Shown: positions 18,242 to 27,145 of the stretch, one piece after another
Layout of the letters: each line of letters starts with the position of its first letter
Position numbering within the stretch: position 1 is the first letter of the stretch
NCBI RefSeq assembly: GCF_015637705.1
Contig: NZ_JADOBE010000006.1
Location: 78,420 to 142,419, forward strand
From: Pseudomonas sp. N040
Lineage (GTDB): Bacteria; Pseudomonadota; Gammaproteobacteria; Pseudomonadales; Pseudomonadaceae
Length of the DNA stretch: 64,000 nt
Direction: 5' to 3'
The notes under the pieces: generated by a model
The model's database searches: none
What the model was told of the DNA's origin: nothing
Seen by the model: the letters and a program-made list of their open reading frames with translations, nothing else
Translations under genes and position numbers: made by a program

Positions 18242-19765
18242 ATGACCGTGATCAAACAAGATGACCTGATCCAGAGCGTCGCTGACGCCCTGCAGTTCAT
18301 CTCCTACTACCACCCCGTGGACTTCATCCAGGCCATGCACGAGGCCTACCTGAAGGAAGAGTCGCCGGCCGCGCGCGACTCCATGGCGCAGATCCTGATC
18401 AACTCGCGCATGTGCGCCACCGGCCACCGGCCGATCTGCCAGGACACCGGCATCGTCACCGTGTTCATCCGCGTCGGCATGGATGTGCGCTGGGATGGCG
18501 CGACCATGAGCGTCGACGACATGATCAACGAGGGTGTCCGCCGCGCTTACAACCTGCCGGAAAACGTCCTGCGCGCCTCGATCCTCTCCGACCCCGCCGG
18601 CGCCCGCAAGAACACCAAGGACAACACTCCGGCGGTGATCCATTACTCCATCGTCCCCGGTGACAAGGTGGAAGTGGACGTCGCGGCCAAGGGCGGCGGC
18701 TCGGAAAACAAATCGAAGATGGCCATGCTCAACCCGTCCGACTCGATCGTCGACTGGGTGCTGAAAACCGTACCGGAAATGGGCGCCGGCTGGTGCCCGC
18801 CGGGCATGCTCGGCATCGGCATCGGCGGCACCGCCGAGAAAGCCGCAGTGATGGCCAAGGAAGTGTTGATGGACTCCATCGACATCCATGAGCTGAAAGC
18901 CCGCGGCCCGCAGAACAAGATCGAGGAAATGCGCCTGGAGCTGTTCGACAAGGTCAACCAGCTGGGCATCGGCGCACAGGGCCTGGGCGGCCTGACCACG
19001 GTGCTCGACGTGAAGATCATGGACTACCCGACCCACGCTGCCTCGCTGCCGGTGTGCATGATCCCTAACTGCGCCGCCACCCGTCACGCGCACTTCGTGC
19101 TCGATGGCTCCGGCCCTGCCGAGCTGACTCCACCGCCGCTGGACGCCTACCCGGAAATCGTCTGGGAAGCCGGCCCGAGCGCGCGCCGCGTCAACCTCGA
19201 CACCATCACCCCGGAAGAAGTGCAGAGCTGGAAGCCGGGCGAAACCGTCCTGCTCAACGGCAAGATGCTCACCGGCCGCGACGCCGCGCACAAGCGCATG
19301 GTCGACATGCTGAACAAGGGCGAGCAGTTGCCCGTGGACCTCAAAGGCCGCTTCATCTATTACGTCGGCCCGGTTGATCCGGTCGGTGATGAAGTGGTGG
19401 GCCCGGCCGGCCCGACCACCGCCACGCGGATGGACAAGTTCACCCGGCAGATTCTGGAAAGCACCGGTCTGCTCGGCATGATCGGCAAGTCCGAGCGTGG
19501 CCCGATCGCCATCGAGGCGATCAAGGACAACAAGGCGGTGTACCTGATGGCCGTAGGCGGCGCTGCCTATCTGGTGGCCCAGGCGATCAAGAAGTCCAAG
19601 GTGCTGGCTTTCGCCGAACTGGGTATGGAAGCCATCTACGAGTTCGAAGTGAAGGACATGCCGGTCACCGTGGCGGTCGACACCAAGGGCGAGTCGGTGC
19701 ACATCACCGGGCCAGCCATCTGGCAGAAGAAGATCCACGACAGCCTGGCGGTCGAGATCAAGTAA
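18242..19765 (+). CDS. fumA: Class I (iron-sulfur) fumarate hydratase
   Basis: TCA-cycle enzyme for the reversible hydration of fumarate to malate. At 507 residues it is the long, oxygen-sensitive [4Fe-4S] class, with the N-terminal catalytic region (ILINSRMCATGHRPICQDTG), IGIGGTAEKAAVMAKE and, in the C-terminal domain, the segment GRDAAHKR. A TTAGGAGCC ribosome site precedes the ATG and a strong intrinsic terminator follows 25 bases after the stop. The gene is monocistronic as far as can be seen. Confidence 0.96.
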   Translation: MTVIKQDDLIQSVADALQFISYYHPVDFIQAMHEAYLKEESPAARDSMAQILINSRMCATGHRPICQDTGIVTVFIRVGMDVRWDGATMSVDDMINEGVRRAYNLPENVLRASILSDPAGARKNTKDNTPAVIHYSIVPGDKVEVDVAAKGGGSENKSKMAMLNPSDSIVDWVLKTVPEMGAGWCPPGMLGIGIGGTAEKAAVMAKEVLMDSIDIHELKARGPQNKIEEMRLELFDKVNQLGIGAQGLGGLTTVLDVKIMDYPTHAASLPVCMIPNCAATRHAHFVLDGSGPAELTPPPLDAYPEIVWEAGPSARRVNLDTITPEEVQSWKPGETVLLNGKMLTGRDAAHKRMVDMLNKGEQLPVDLKGRFIYYVGPVDPVGDEVVGPAGPTTATRMDKFTRQILESTGLLGMIGKSERGPIAIEAIKDNKAVYLMAVGGAAYLVAQAIKKSKVLAFAELGMEAIYEFEVKDMPVTVAVDTKGESVHITGPAIWQKKIHDSLAVEIK

Positions 19766-19790
19766 GCCCCCCCGCCAGTTGGCCGCAAAC

Positions 19791-19828
19791 AAAAAGCGGG
19801 CCGGAGACTTTCTCCGGCCCGCTTTTTT
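19791..19828 (+). terminator. Intrinsic terminator after fumarase
   Basis: AAAAAGCGGGCCGGAGA, a short CTT loop, then TCTCCGGCCCGCTTTTTT: a GC-rich stem flanked by A and T tracts, usable in both directions. Confidence 0.95.
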
Positions 19829-19895
19829 GTGGCGCTGTATCCATTAGGGTTGAACGGGCTTTGCCGGCGACAGCCATGACGGGTTTCGCCGCGAG

Positions 19896-19976
19896 GCGGC
19901 TAACCCACCCTACGAGACCGGGGTGCCGCGAAAGTGCATTTCGTAGGGTGGGTTAGGCCAACGGCCGTAACCCACC
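19896..19976. repeat. Inverted TAACCCACCCTACG repeat pair
   Basis: GGCTAACCCACCCTACG and CGTAGGGTGGGTTAGGCC in inverted arrangement about 35 bases apart, between fumarase and the glycan cluster. This is a diverged relative of the GTAGGGTGGGC family. Confidence 0.75.
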
Positions 19977-20039
19977 GACCGGCCTCGGGGCCGGGCCAGG
20001 CCGATACTTCTGCAAACGATGGCGGGCAACAGTGCGTGG

Positions 20040-20600
20040 TCAGTGCGCCACGCCGTCACCGCGCAGGACCTTGGCCAGCGTCAGCCAGAGGATCTGCAGG
20101 TCAAAGCGCAACGACTGGCGCTGCAGGTACTCCACGTCCAACCTGACCTTCTGCGGAATCGGCAATTCGTCGCGACCATTGACCTGGGCCCAGCCGGTCA
20201 GCCCGGGCAGCAGATGGTGCACGCCCTCGCGGGTGCGCAAGGCGATCAGATCCTCCTGATTGAACAGCGCCGGACGCGGACCGACGAAGCTCATGTCGCC
20301 CTTGAGGATGCTCCACAGCTGCGGCAACTCGTCGAGGCTGGATTTGCGCAGGAAGGAACCAATCGGCGTCAGATGCACAGCCGGATCCTGCAGCAGGTGG
20401 GTAGCCACGGCCGGGGTGCCCACCCGCATGCTGCGAAACTTGGGCATGCGGAAAGTGCGGTTATCCCGGCCTACCCGCTCCGACCAGTACAGCGCCGGCC
20501 CGGGCGAAGTCAGGCGTACCGCCAGCGCGACCAGCGCGATGGGCAGCAGCAGGAGCAGCGCGGCACTCAGGCCAAGGAACAAATCAAGCAGACGCTTCAT
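20040..20600 (-). CDS. Undecaprenyl-phosphate sugar phosphotransferase (bacterial sugar transferase)
   Basis: A small monotopic phosphoglycosyl transferase (PglC/WcaJ-C type) that starts glycan repeat-unit assembly on undecaprenyl phosphate at the inner membrane. From the ATG at 20600 it is 186 residues. One hydrophobic membrane segment (LLDLFLGLSAALLLLLPIALVALAV) is followed by PFAM Bac_transf motifs RVGRDNRTFRMPKFRSM, SSLDELPQLWSILKGDMSFVGPRPAL and PGLTGWAQVNGRDELP. GGATG upstream serves as the ribosome site; a second ATG three codons earlier is possible. It is the last gene of the minus-strand cluster. Confidence 0.93.
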   Translation of the reverse strand: MKRLLDLFLGLSAALLLLLPIALVALAVRLTSPGPALYWSERVGRDNRTFRMPKFRSMRVGTPAVATHLLQDPAVHLTPIGSFLRKSSLDELPQLWSILKGDMSFVGPRPALFNQEDLIALRTREGVHHLLPGLTGWAQVNGRDELPIPQKVRLDVEYLQRQSLRFDLQILWLTLAKVLRGDGVAH

Positions 20601-20655
20601 CACTGACATCCAAAAAACTGAAAAAAACTGTGCGTTCCCGGTAGCGCACCAACAC

Positions 20656-21636
20656 CTAGCGCCGAGCTGCCGTCTGTTCGGCAAGCCAGTGCCGCGCAGT
20701 TCGCCGCAAACCTTCATCGACACTCACTGGCGGACTCCAGCCCAGCAGTTGGCGGGTCTTGCCGATGTCCACCTGCAGCGAGCAGCACAAGCGCCGGCCC
20801 AGCGCCCGCCGGCCCAGCATGGCTGCACCGGCTGCAAGGATCCAGCCCGGCACCGGCAGCAGGCGCGCCGGTCGGCCCAGCGCAGCGGCCAGCCGTCGTA
20901 ATAACTCGCTGGTGGACAGATCCTCACCGTCGCTGACCAGCAACGTCTGATTAGCCGCCGCCGGATGCTCAATGCAGGTGACCAGCAGGTCGACCAGGTT
21001 GTCCAGCGCCACCAGGCTGCGCTGGTTGTGGATGGCCCCCAGTGGCAAGGGCAGCCCCTGCTGCAGCCAGCGCAGCAGGCTCTCGAAGTTGGCTTTGACC
21101 CCCGGCCCGTACACCAGCACCGGACGGATGATCACCACCTGCATGCCGGTTTGCGCAGCCAGGGCACGCAGGCCCTGCTCCGCTTCCAGCTTGGAAACCC
21201 CGTAAGGATCGGCGGGCGCCGGCTCATCCTCGGGGCGGAATGGCCTGCCGGGGAGGCTCTGCTCGCCGTTGACCTTGATCGAACTGAGAAAGATGAAGCG
21301 CTTTACCCCGGCGGCAGCGGCCTGGCGTGCCAGGCTCAGCGTGCCCTCGACATTGACCTGGCGAAACTCCGCCAGTGGATCGGCAGACTGCTCCTGCATG
21401 ACGTGCACGCGAGCCGCGCAATGGATCACTGCATCCTGCCCAGCCAGCGCAGCGGCAAAGTCGGCATCCAGCGTGGGGGACTCGATAGTCCTGACCGGCA
21501 AATGGCGCAACGGCTCATCCAGCGGGCGGCGCAGCAGCACCGTACAGGCAAGGCCATCCGCCGCCAGACGCCTGAGCAGCGCGCCGCCGACAAAACCCGA
21601 GGCACCGGTGAGGAAAATCCTGGTCATGCGGGTCAT
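20656..21636 (-). CDS. NAD-dependent epimerase/dehydratase (sugar 4-reductase type)
   Basis: Extended SDR of 326 residues, starting MTRMTRIFLTGASGFVG after a TAGGAGCGCC ribosome site. The dinucleotide motif is TGASGFVG. HCAARVHVM, KRFIFLSSIKVNGE and DPYGVSKLEAEQGL (Tyr/Lys pair) follow. The overall pattern resembles the WbpV/WbpK-type reductases that sit beside a sugar transferase and make the first sugar (such as UDP-QuiNAc or FucNAc) for it. The longer frame toward 22029 runs out of phase through the glycosyltransferase gene and is rejected. Confidence 0.88.
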   Translation of the reverse strand: MTRMTRIFLTGASGFVGGALLRRLAADGLACTVLLRRPLDEPLRHLPVRTIESPTLDADFAAALAGQDAVIHCAARVHVMQEQSADPLAEFRQVNVEGTLSLARQAAAAGVKRFIFLSSIKVNGEQSLPGRPFRPEDEPAPADPYGVSKLEAEQGLRALAAQTGMQVVIIRPVLVYGPGVKANFESLLRWLQQGLPLPLGAIHNQRSLVALDNLVDLLVTCIEHPAAANQTLLVSDGEDLSTSELLRRLAAALGRPARLLPVPGWILAAGAAMLGRRALGRRLCCSLQVDIGKTRQLLGWSPPVSVDEGLRRTARHWLAEQTAARR

Positions 21637-21643
21637 GGCGCTC

Positions 21644-22558
21644 CTAGTACAGGCCCAGCAGGATAATGCACAGCAGGAACGCGCGGTCTCGCCTGCGGCG
21701 TCGCAACTGACCGAGGTTCTGCAGCAAGAACCGTTTCGACAGGTTGCCCTCGCCATCGATTGCACTGTGCAGTTGCGGCAGGAGCGGCTGCAGCAGACTG
21801 ACGATCCTGCGCGTCTGTGCGCGATACCAGCCCTGCTGCACCAGCCCCAGACGCGACTTGAGCGCACGCAAGCCGCTGTTGGCGCCAAACTGATTGCTGG
21901 CATGCTGGCGGTACCTGATCTTCGGGCACGGATCGATAAACCAGCGAAAACCCGCTGCCCGGTACCAGGCGTAGAACAGCCAGTCATGCAAGCCAACCTC
22001 GCAGGCCGCCGCCCAGTGCTGCAAGACAAAGGCTTTCAACTGCAGCGCCGAAGGCACCGTGAAGACATAACTGCAACCGGGGCCGGCAGACTCGAACAGG
22101 TAGTCATAACCAACCTGGGGTTGCGCCTTGTCCAGCAGCACCTCCCGGCCATCCGGCCAGAAGGCCAGTGCATTTCCGGAGTAGGCAGCGCACTGCTGCG
22201 CCAGTAATGCCCGCCGCGCATGGTCGAGCTTGTCGGCAAACCAGATATCGTCCTGATCGGCCAGCGCCAGATAGTCAAACGCAGAAAAATCGACATCACG
22301 GATCAAACGCAGGAAGTTTTTCGCAGCCCCGCCATAACGCTCTCCATAGCCGAGAAGAACCACCCGGGGATTATTCCGCGCCAACTCCGCTACCCACTCG
22401 GCAGTTCCGTCGGAAGACAAGTCCACGCTGACATAAATAACTACATCAACCTCTGCCTGCTTTAATATCGAATCCACCTGCGCCGGCAGCCAGCGCATAC
22501 CATTGAAGGCGGCCAGCAGCACTGCGAACTTTGGTGAATAAATTTCATCCTGCGGCAA
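21644..22558 (-). CDS. Glycosyltransferase family 2
   Basis: A 304-residue GT-A fold enzyme. The N-terminal pattern is FAVLLAAFNGMRWLPAQVDSILKQ, with nucleotide-sugar residues VDLSSDGTAEW and the catalytic-metal region YLALADQDDIWFADKL. The ADQDDIW motif is common in rhamnosyltransferase-like family 2 members. The C-terminal basic region may contact the membrane. It is separated by 4 bases from the small gene upstream and by 7 bases from the epimerase downstream, in one operon. Confidence 0.9.
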   Translation of the reverse strand: MPQDEIYSPKFAVLLAAFNGMRWLPAQVDSILKQAEVDVVIYVSVDLSSDGTAEWVAELARNNPRVVLLGYGERYGGAAKNFLRLIRDVDFSAFDYLALADQDDIWFADKLDHARRALLAQQCAAYSGNALAFWPDGREVLLDKAQPQVGYDYLFESAGPGCSYVFTVPSALQLKAFVLQHWAAACEVGLHDWLFYAWYRAAGFRWFIDPCPKIRYRQHASNQFGANSGLRALKSRLGLVQQGWYRAQTRRIVSLLQPLLPQLHSAIDGEGNLSKRFLLQNLGQLRRRRRDRAFLLCIILLGLY

Positions 22559-22562
22559 ATCA

Positions 22563-22892
22563 TTACTTCCTGAAGAAAACCGGCAAGGATCTGACTGGAT
22601 ATTTCAGATACTCGACAAACAAGGTCGTGGCGTAATCCAGAGTTCTCATTTTACCTTCGGCATACAGGCTGCGTAAGACATCAAGGTAGCTGCCGTGCAT
22701 GACCCGGACAGAGCCCGTCAGACCTGCTGAACCTATGGCTGGTTTGAAACCACCCGCCAGCCTCCGGTTCAACAGCACAATGCTTCCATTGCACAGGCTC
22801 TCATACCACCACTTGTAATCATCCACCCGGCGAACATTAACATCCTCGACTCGATAGCCACCCGGTTGCCCGGGCAAGCCCGGCAGGATCAT
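22563..22892 (-). CDS. Small protein of unknown function in the glycan cluster
   Basis: A 109-residue protein that starts at an ATG overlapping the stop of the upstream glycosyltransferase (ATGA at 22889-22892). Visible segments are GYRVEDVNVRRVDDYKWWYESL and VRVMHGSYLDVLRSLYAEGKM. No signal peptide or membrane segment is obvious. The coupling argues for a real gene. It could also be the remnant C-terminal part of a longer transferase. The frame continues upstream to 22988 but that part lies inside the neighbouring coding sequence. Confidence 0.6.
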   Translation of the reverse strand: MILPGLPGQPGGYRVEDVNVRRVDDYKWWYESLCNGSIVLLNRRLAGGFKPAIGSAGLTGSVRVMHGSYLDVLRSLYAEGKMRTLDYATTLFVEYLKYPVRSLPVFFRK

Positions 22893-23866
22893 GTCCGACC
22901 TTTCCAGTTCGAGTTGAATTTCAGCACTGCCTGCTTGAGCGCCAGCAGTTTCCCAGCAAGCTTCAAGGGCATATTCGCAACAAGCCATACAACAATTCTG
23001 GCGGTTGTGGTGCAGGGATAAAGCCTATCCATATTGCACTGAAGAATCGCATTGGAAAAATACCCCTTCGACCTCAAATAAATCAGATGCTTGTAATTTA
23101 GAATTCCCGTATTCCTGGCGTGCGACTGCAATACCGCTGACATGGTGGAGATACCAAAGACCGCCTGATGCGCACTTATCACCTCAAACCAATCACGACC
23201 GAAGACTTCTACCGCGCGAGCAGACCAGTAGCTTATTTTATTTTTATTACTATAAATTACCCGCTGCCCAATCCATAAAACAGATGCGTCCGGATGATTT
23301 TCAATATATGAAAGTATTACCGACAGTTGAGGAAAATTTTTATAAATTACAGGTAATGAATTTGCCGACAACCAATCAATCACACGCCGGCCGTATATTG
23401 TTGCTCCGGTCATTGTCAGCGACCAGGTACAATCCGCCATAAAGTCTTTAAGCTCTCCTCCAGAGAGAGCCCTTACTTCAGGAAAATCCAAGTCATCTCG
23501 ACCATTGACAAAGACGAAATCCTGCCCGCAAAGCCCCCGATACACCAAATCCAGCGCCACTTCATCGATATACATGGAATCGCCAAGCAGCCAGACATGC
23601 TCGTATCCAGAAAGCAAAAGCGCCGAGAGCAAATTCCTGTCATGCCCCAGCGCTGGACTGTTGCGCGTGTAAAATATGCGCAGACCTGTCGTTGCCGAAA
23701 TTCTATGCACCAACGTCTCAGTTTCATCATCAGTGCTGTCATCAAATATATACAGCGGAATATCCAGCCGCTCCAGTGCCGGCCGCATCAAGCACAAATT
23801 CTCTTCCATGATCTGCGCTCGATTGAACGTCGGAATGGCGATGGCCAGCTTGGTTGCACTGATCAT
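22889..23866 (-). CDS. Glycosyltransferase family 2-like protein
   Basis: A 325-residue protein with a GT-A start (KLAIAIPTFNRAQIMEENL), the acidic stretch IFDDSTDDETETL and VWLLGDSMYIDEVALDLV in place of the usual DxD region. The C-terminus is hydrophobic and basic. The ATG overlaps the stop of the epimerase upstream (ATGA), and its own stop overlaps the start of the 109-residue gene. GC is lower than in the housekeeping genes around it. The donor and acceptor sugars are not predictable. Confidence 0.85.
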   Translation of the reverse strand: MISATKLAIAIPTFNRAQIMEENLCLMRPALERLDIPLYIFDDSTDDETETLVHRISATTGLRIFYTRNSPALGHDRNLLSALLLSGYEHVWLLGDSMYIDEVALDLVYRGLCGQDFVFVNGRDDLDFPEVRALSGGELKDFMADCTWSLTMTGATIYGRRVIDWLSANSLPVIYKNFPQLSVILSYIENHPDASVLWIGQRVIYSNKNKISYWSARAVEVFGRDWFEVISAHQAVFGISTMSAVLQSHARNTGILNYKHLIYLRSKGYFSNAILQCNMDRLYPCTTTARIVVWLVANMPLKLAGKLLALKQAVLKFNSNWKGRT

Positions 23867-24765
23867 TTGTCACCTAGGATTTGCATGAACTCCCGAACAC
23901 CAACAAGCAAATTCCGAGGCTGCCAGGCTATGACGGAGGCCAGCAGCGTCGTGTCCAGGACAATTGATTTGACATCAAAATCCCGTGATGGACATTTCAG
24001 GACCTGCGCCGGCCGGCCGGTAACCTCCTGGATAATTGCAACAACATCATTGAGCGAATAACCAATACTGCTACCGATATTGAAAGTCCTGTTGTAATGT
24101 CCGCCGTCAAGCAATTCAACCACCGCATGACTGAGGTCTCTTACATCCAGATAGTCACGCACAACCGTGCCATCACCCCATATTTCAACAGGTTTTCCCG
24201 AGAGAACCCGCCCAAGTGCAACAGCAATAAATCCTTGCTTGCCATGGGCGCTCTGATTCGACCCATACGGATTGGAGGGGCGAACGATTATATAATTAAG
24301 CCCCATCGATCCGTGACATAACTCTATATACTTTTCCAGCAAGACCTTTCCATAGCCATAGTAGCTTTTTGGTGCGAGAGCATGATTTTCTGGAATATTA
24401 ATATTTTCCGTATCGCCATAAACAGTTCCGCCAGAAGAAAAAAAGACAAAGACGACGCCGTTTTCTGCGCAAAAATTGACCAGCTGGAACGTTGGCCGAA
24501 TCACCTCTTCGACCTCCTTCTCGAATTCGCTGAAACCTCCCGAGGGAAGTAGTCCAGAGGCTAAATGAATCACCACATCAATTTTCTTCTCGCAAATAAT
24601 TTTTTCAATATTACAAATATCACGCAACGGAATTTTATATTCGTCCAGGACTTCAGGGTTCCGGCCGAGGCAATGCATCAAAACAAAATTCCCAGACTTT
24701 ACCAGCACAGCCTGTAGATTTTTTCCGATGAATCCACCACCGCCAATCAGCAGGACTCTTTTCAT
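23863..24765 (-). CDS. NAD-dependent sugar epimerase/dehydratase
   Basis: Extended SDR of 300 residues from the ATG at 24765, starting MKRVLLIGGGGFIGKNLQ. It has the GGGGFIG motif, VVIHLASGLLPSGG, FFSSGGTVYGD and the YYGYGKVLLEKY catalytic Tyr/Lys pair, then RPSNPYG and WGDGTVVRDYLDVRDL. This fits UDP-glucose 4-epimerase-like enzymes. Upstream in-frame starts at 24840 and 24822 would add 19-25 residues lacking the Rossmann strand. It belongs to the low-GC middle part of the cluster. Confidence 0.87.
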   Translation of the reverse strand: MKRVLLIGGGGFIGKNLQAVLVKSGNFVLMHCLGRNPEVLDEYKIPLRDICNIEKIICEKKIDVVIHLASGLLPSGGFSEFEKEVEEVIRPTFQLVNFCAENGVVFVFFSSGGTVYGDTENINIPENHALAPKSYYGYGKVLLEKYIELCHGSMGLNYIIVRPSNPYGSNQSAHGKQGFIAVALGRVLSGKPVEIWGDGTVVRDYLDVRDLSHAVVELLDGGHYNRTFNIGSSIGYSLNDVVAIIQEVTGRPAQVLKCPSRDFDVKSIVLDTTLLASVIAWQPRNLLVGVREFMQILGDK

Positions 24766-24851
24766 TTTTCTGCAACCATATCCAGAAAACCCTTCGCAAG
24801 CTAATTTATGACTTACAAACATGCTCTCGCAGTAAATCAAAAAACTAAATA

Positions 24852-25754
24852 TTACTTTAACTTCCCTGTTACGCCTCTGAGCCCATCAGAAATTCCACGC
24901 AGCATCATTCGCCAGACCACCAGACGCTGGGCAGAAAAAATACCGAAAAAGACAAAAGCCCCAAAGTCGCGCATGAGGTCGGCAATCTTCCAGCGCAGCG
25001 GCATATAGACTCTTCGCTGCAAAATGACGCTATTCCTGAACATGTAGTAATACCTGAAGGGCGAATGGAAGGAGACGTTTCTCCAGCGCAGAAACCAGAT
25101 TTTCTTGCGCTGGTCACCCAGCGTATGAATCATCAGGGCATCCATTGCGCCAAACAGGCGCAAGCCTTTGGAGCGGGCGCGGAAACACCACTCGGTGTCG
25201 ACATGATCGATGAAGAGACCGCCATCCATAAGTCCGACAGACTCGAATGCTGACAGCGGGATCAGGACGCCGGAGGCAATCAGAAAATCAACCTCCACCA
25301 GCGGTTGCTCGGCAGTGCCGATGACCCGCTTGAATCCGGACCAGCCGACACGGACAAACCCGGATATCTCGCCATGCTCGGAGTCCTTGTAGCGCGGCCC
25401 GACGGCGGCCAGGCGGATGCCACTCCGGGCAAGCTGGTTGGCTGCACTCAGCAGTTTATCGATCATGCCCGCCGCCGGCTGGCTGTCCTGATCGAAGAGC
25501 ACCACATGGGTTGCGCCCAAGCTTCGTGCATGCTCGATGCCGATATTCTGCGCTGCTCCGATGCCGAGATTTTCCTGCATGGAAAATACTGCCAACCGCT
25601 CCCCGAACCCGAGTCCGGCAAGCCATTGGGGAAAAGAAGTAGTGGAACCGTTATCCACAATTATTACCCGCGACACTTGCGGGACAAGGCTGTCCAACTG
25701 TTTCTGCAAAGCAGCCAGTGCAGGTTCATAGGTAACGATGACCGCGACAATCAT
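24852..25754 (-). CDS. Rhamnosyltransferase-like glycosyltransferase family 2
   Basis: A 300-residue GT2 enzyme with a start typical of the RfbF/RfbN rhamnosyltransferase group: MIVAVIVTYEPALAALQKQLDSL, VSRVIIVDNGST, HVVLFDQDSQPA (metal motif) and LMDGGLFIDHVDTEWCFRARSKG (acceptor-side motif). The C-terminal part has a hydrophobic stretch (FGAFVFFGIFSAQRLVVW). Its place directly after the flippase gene suggests it adds a sugar to the lipid-linked repeat unit. Confidence 0.92.
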   Translation of the reverse strand: MIVAVIVTYEPALAALQKQLDSLVPQVSRVIIVDNGSTTSFPQWLAGLGFGERLAVFSMQENLGIGAAQNIGIEHARSLGATHVVLFDQDSQPAAGMIDKLLSAANQLARSGIRLAAVGPRYKDSEHGEISGFVRVGWSGFKRVIGTAEQPLVEVDFLIASGVLIPLSAFESVGLMDGGLFIDHVDTEWCFRARSKGLRLFGAMDALMIHTLGDQRKKIWFLRWRNVSFHSPFRYYYMFRNSVILQRRVYMPLRWKIADLMRDFGAFVFFGIFSAQRLVVWRMMLRGISDGLRGVTGKLK

Positions 25755-25801
25755 AAGAGCCCACTCAAGTCAGAAGTGCACACAGCACAGAAATCCGGGG
25801 C

Positions 25802-27145
25802 TCAGCCAGGATGCCGGCCCAGCACGGCATAACGATAAATGCCGCGGAGATCCTTGCTTAACAACAGTGGCACTACCGTTACTGAAACCAGCAGGGTAAC
25901 TACCGAGGCATACGCCGCCCCCAGCAGGCCGAACAAGGGAATGAGCAACAGGTTCAGGGCCAGGCTGGAGGCGGCTGCCGAGGCGGTGCTGGCAATCACG
26001 ATCCAGCGCCATCCTTCATTGATCACCACAACACTCTGGACCACGCCCAGAAACACTATCAGATTGGCAAACACCAGGACCGACAGCACGCCAGCCGAAT
26101 CTCCGTAGGCATCACCGAGAAAAAGGTCGGTTATGGTTGCAGAAAAGAGACCAATCGGTAACGCGATAGCCAAGGCGATGACGACATTCAGGCGCATGAG
26201 CGCCGCAACCTTGATTTGGTATCTGCGCTGATCGTCCACCCGCAACTTGGCCATGATCGGCGCTGCGCTGGTCATGATGATGGCCGGGATAAATATCCAG
26301 GACACCGTGAATGGCAAGGCTGCCGTGTAGATGCCCAGCGCGTGTTCGCCCAGCAACTGCCTGATCAGCAACTGATCCACTCTTGAGTAAAACGTAACCG
26401 ACAGGCCACTGATGATCAGCGGCCAGGACTGATGCAACAGCCGCTTTGCCTGAACCGCGTGCAGCTCCCAGGACTTTTCGCACGGATAGCGGCGATAGGC
26501 TACCAGCATGCCAACAGCGACAATCAAGGCGTCCAGCGCAGTGACGGCGGCAAACGCCAGCAGCGGCGCCTTGCCGAGGATCAAAGCCACTTTGATGCCA
26601 CTCGAGAGCAGCAATGCCAGCAACTTGGCAATAACCGTATGCCGGCTCTGGCTCTGGCTGTGAAACCATAAATCGATGGTATCTGCGGCCTGGAAAACCA
26701 GTGTGCCACCCACCAGGGCGGTGATCCATACGCCGCGATCATGCCAGCCGCTGGCCCAGGCCATCCCTCCCACGGCCACCAGCCAGCACAATATCCCGAC
26801 TGCTACGCGCAGGAATAACGCGGTACCGAGCAGCTCCGCGGCCAACGTGCGGTCGCGGGCTATGTCGCGCCCGACGATGCCGTCCAGCCCGAGGGTGGCA
26901 ACCACCTGAAAAAATGCCAGGTAGGCAATCACGTAGGCCAGCTCACCGTATTGCGCCGGCCCCAGGTAACGTGCGGCCCAGGATCCGATCAGCAGCCCCA
27001 GCACCACCCGCCCCATTCTTTCCAGCAACAGCCAGCCGCTGTTGTCGATCGCCTTGAGCAGCGTTTCGCGACCTTCGAGACGCCTGCGCGCAAAAGCCGG
27101 CAGAAAGCGCATGTACCAGTGCGATGTTTTGCTGTGCTCGATCAC
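25802..27145 (-). CDS. Wzx-type oligosaccharide flippase
   Basis: A 447-residue polytopic inner-membrane protein of the MATE/MVF-like polysaccharide transporter family. About 12 hydrophobic segments run from residue 30 to the end, with RYLGPAQYGELAYVIAYLAFF and VTFYSRVDQLLIRQLLGEHALGIYTAALPF regions typical of Wzx. It should flip lipid-linked repeat units to the periplasm. It is the first gene of the minus-strand glycan cluster after rfaH. No polymerase (Wzy) gene accompanies it in the window. Confidence 0.92.
   Translation of the reverse strand: MIEHSKTSHWYMRFLPAFARRRLEGRETLLKAIDNSGWLLLERMGRVVLGLLIGSWAARYLGPAQYGELAYVIAYLAFFQVVATLGLDGIVGRDIARDRTLAAELLGTALFLRVAVGILCWLVAVGGMAWASGWHDRGVWITALVGGTLVFQAADTIDLWFHSQSQSRHTVIAKLLALLLSSGIKVALILGKAPLLAFAAVTALDALIVAVGMLVAYRRYPCEKSWELHAVQAKRLLHQSWPLIISGLSVTFYSRVDQLLIRQLLGEHALGIYTAALPFTVSWIFIPAIIMTSAAPIMAKLRVDDQRRYQIKVAALMRLNVVIALAIALPIGLFSATITDLFLGDAYGDSAGVLSVLVFANLIVFLGVVQSVVVINEGWRWIVIASTASAAASSLALNLLLIPLFGLLGAAYASVVTLLVSVTVVPLLLSKDLRGIYRYAVLGRHPG

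Noticed and set aside
18194..19792. Very long minus-strand frame opposite fumarase (532 codons)
   Set aside because: His/Asp/Val-rich antisense shadow of a strongly conserved enzyme; no start context or domain.
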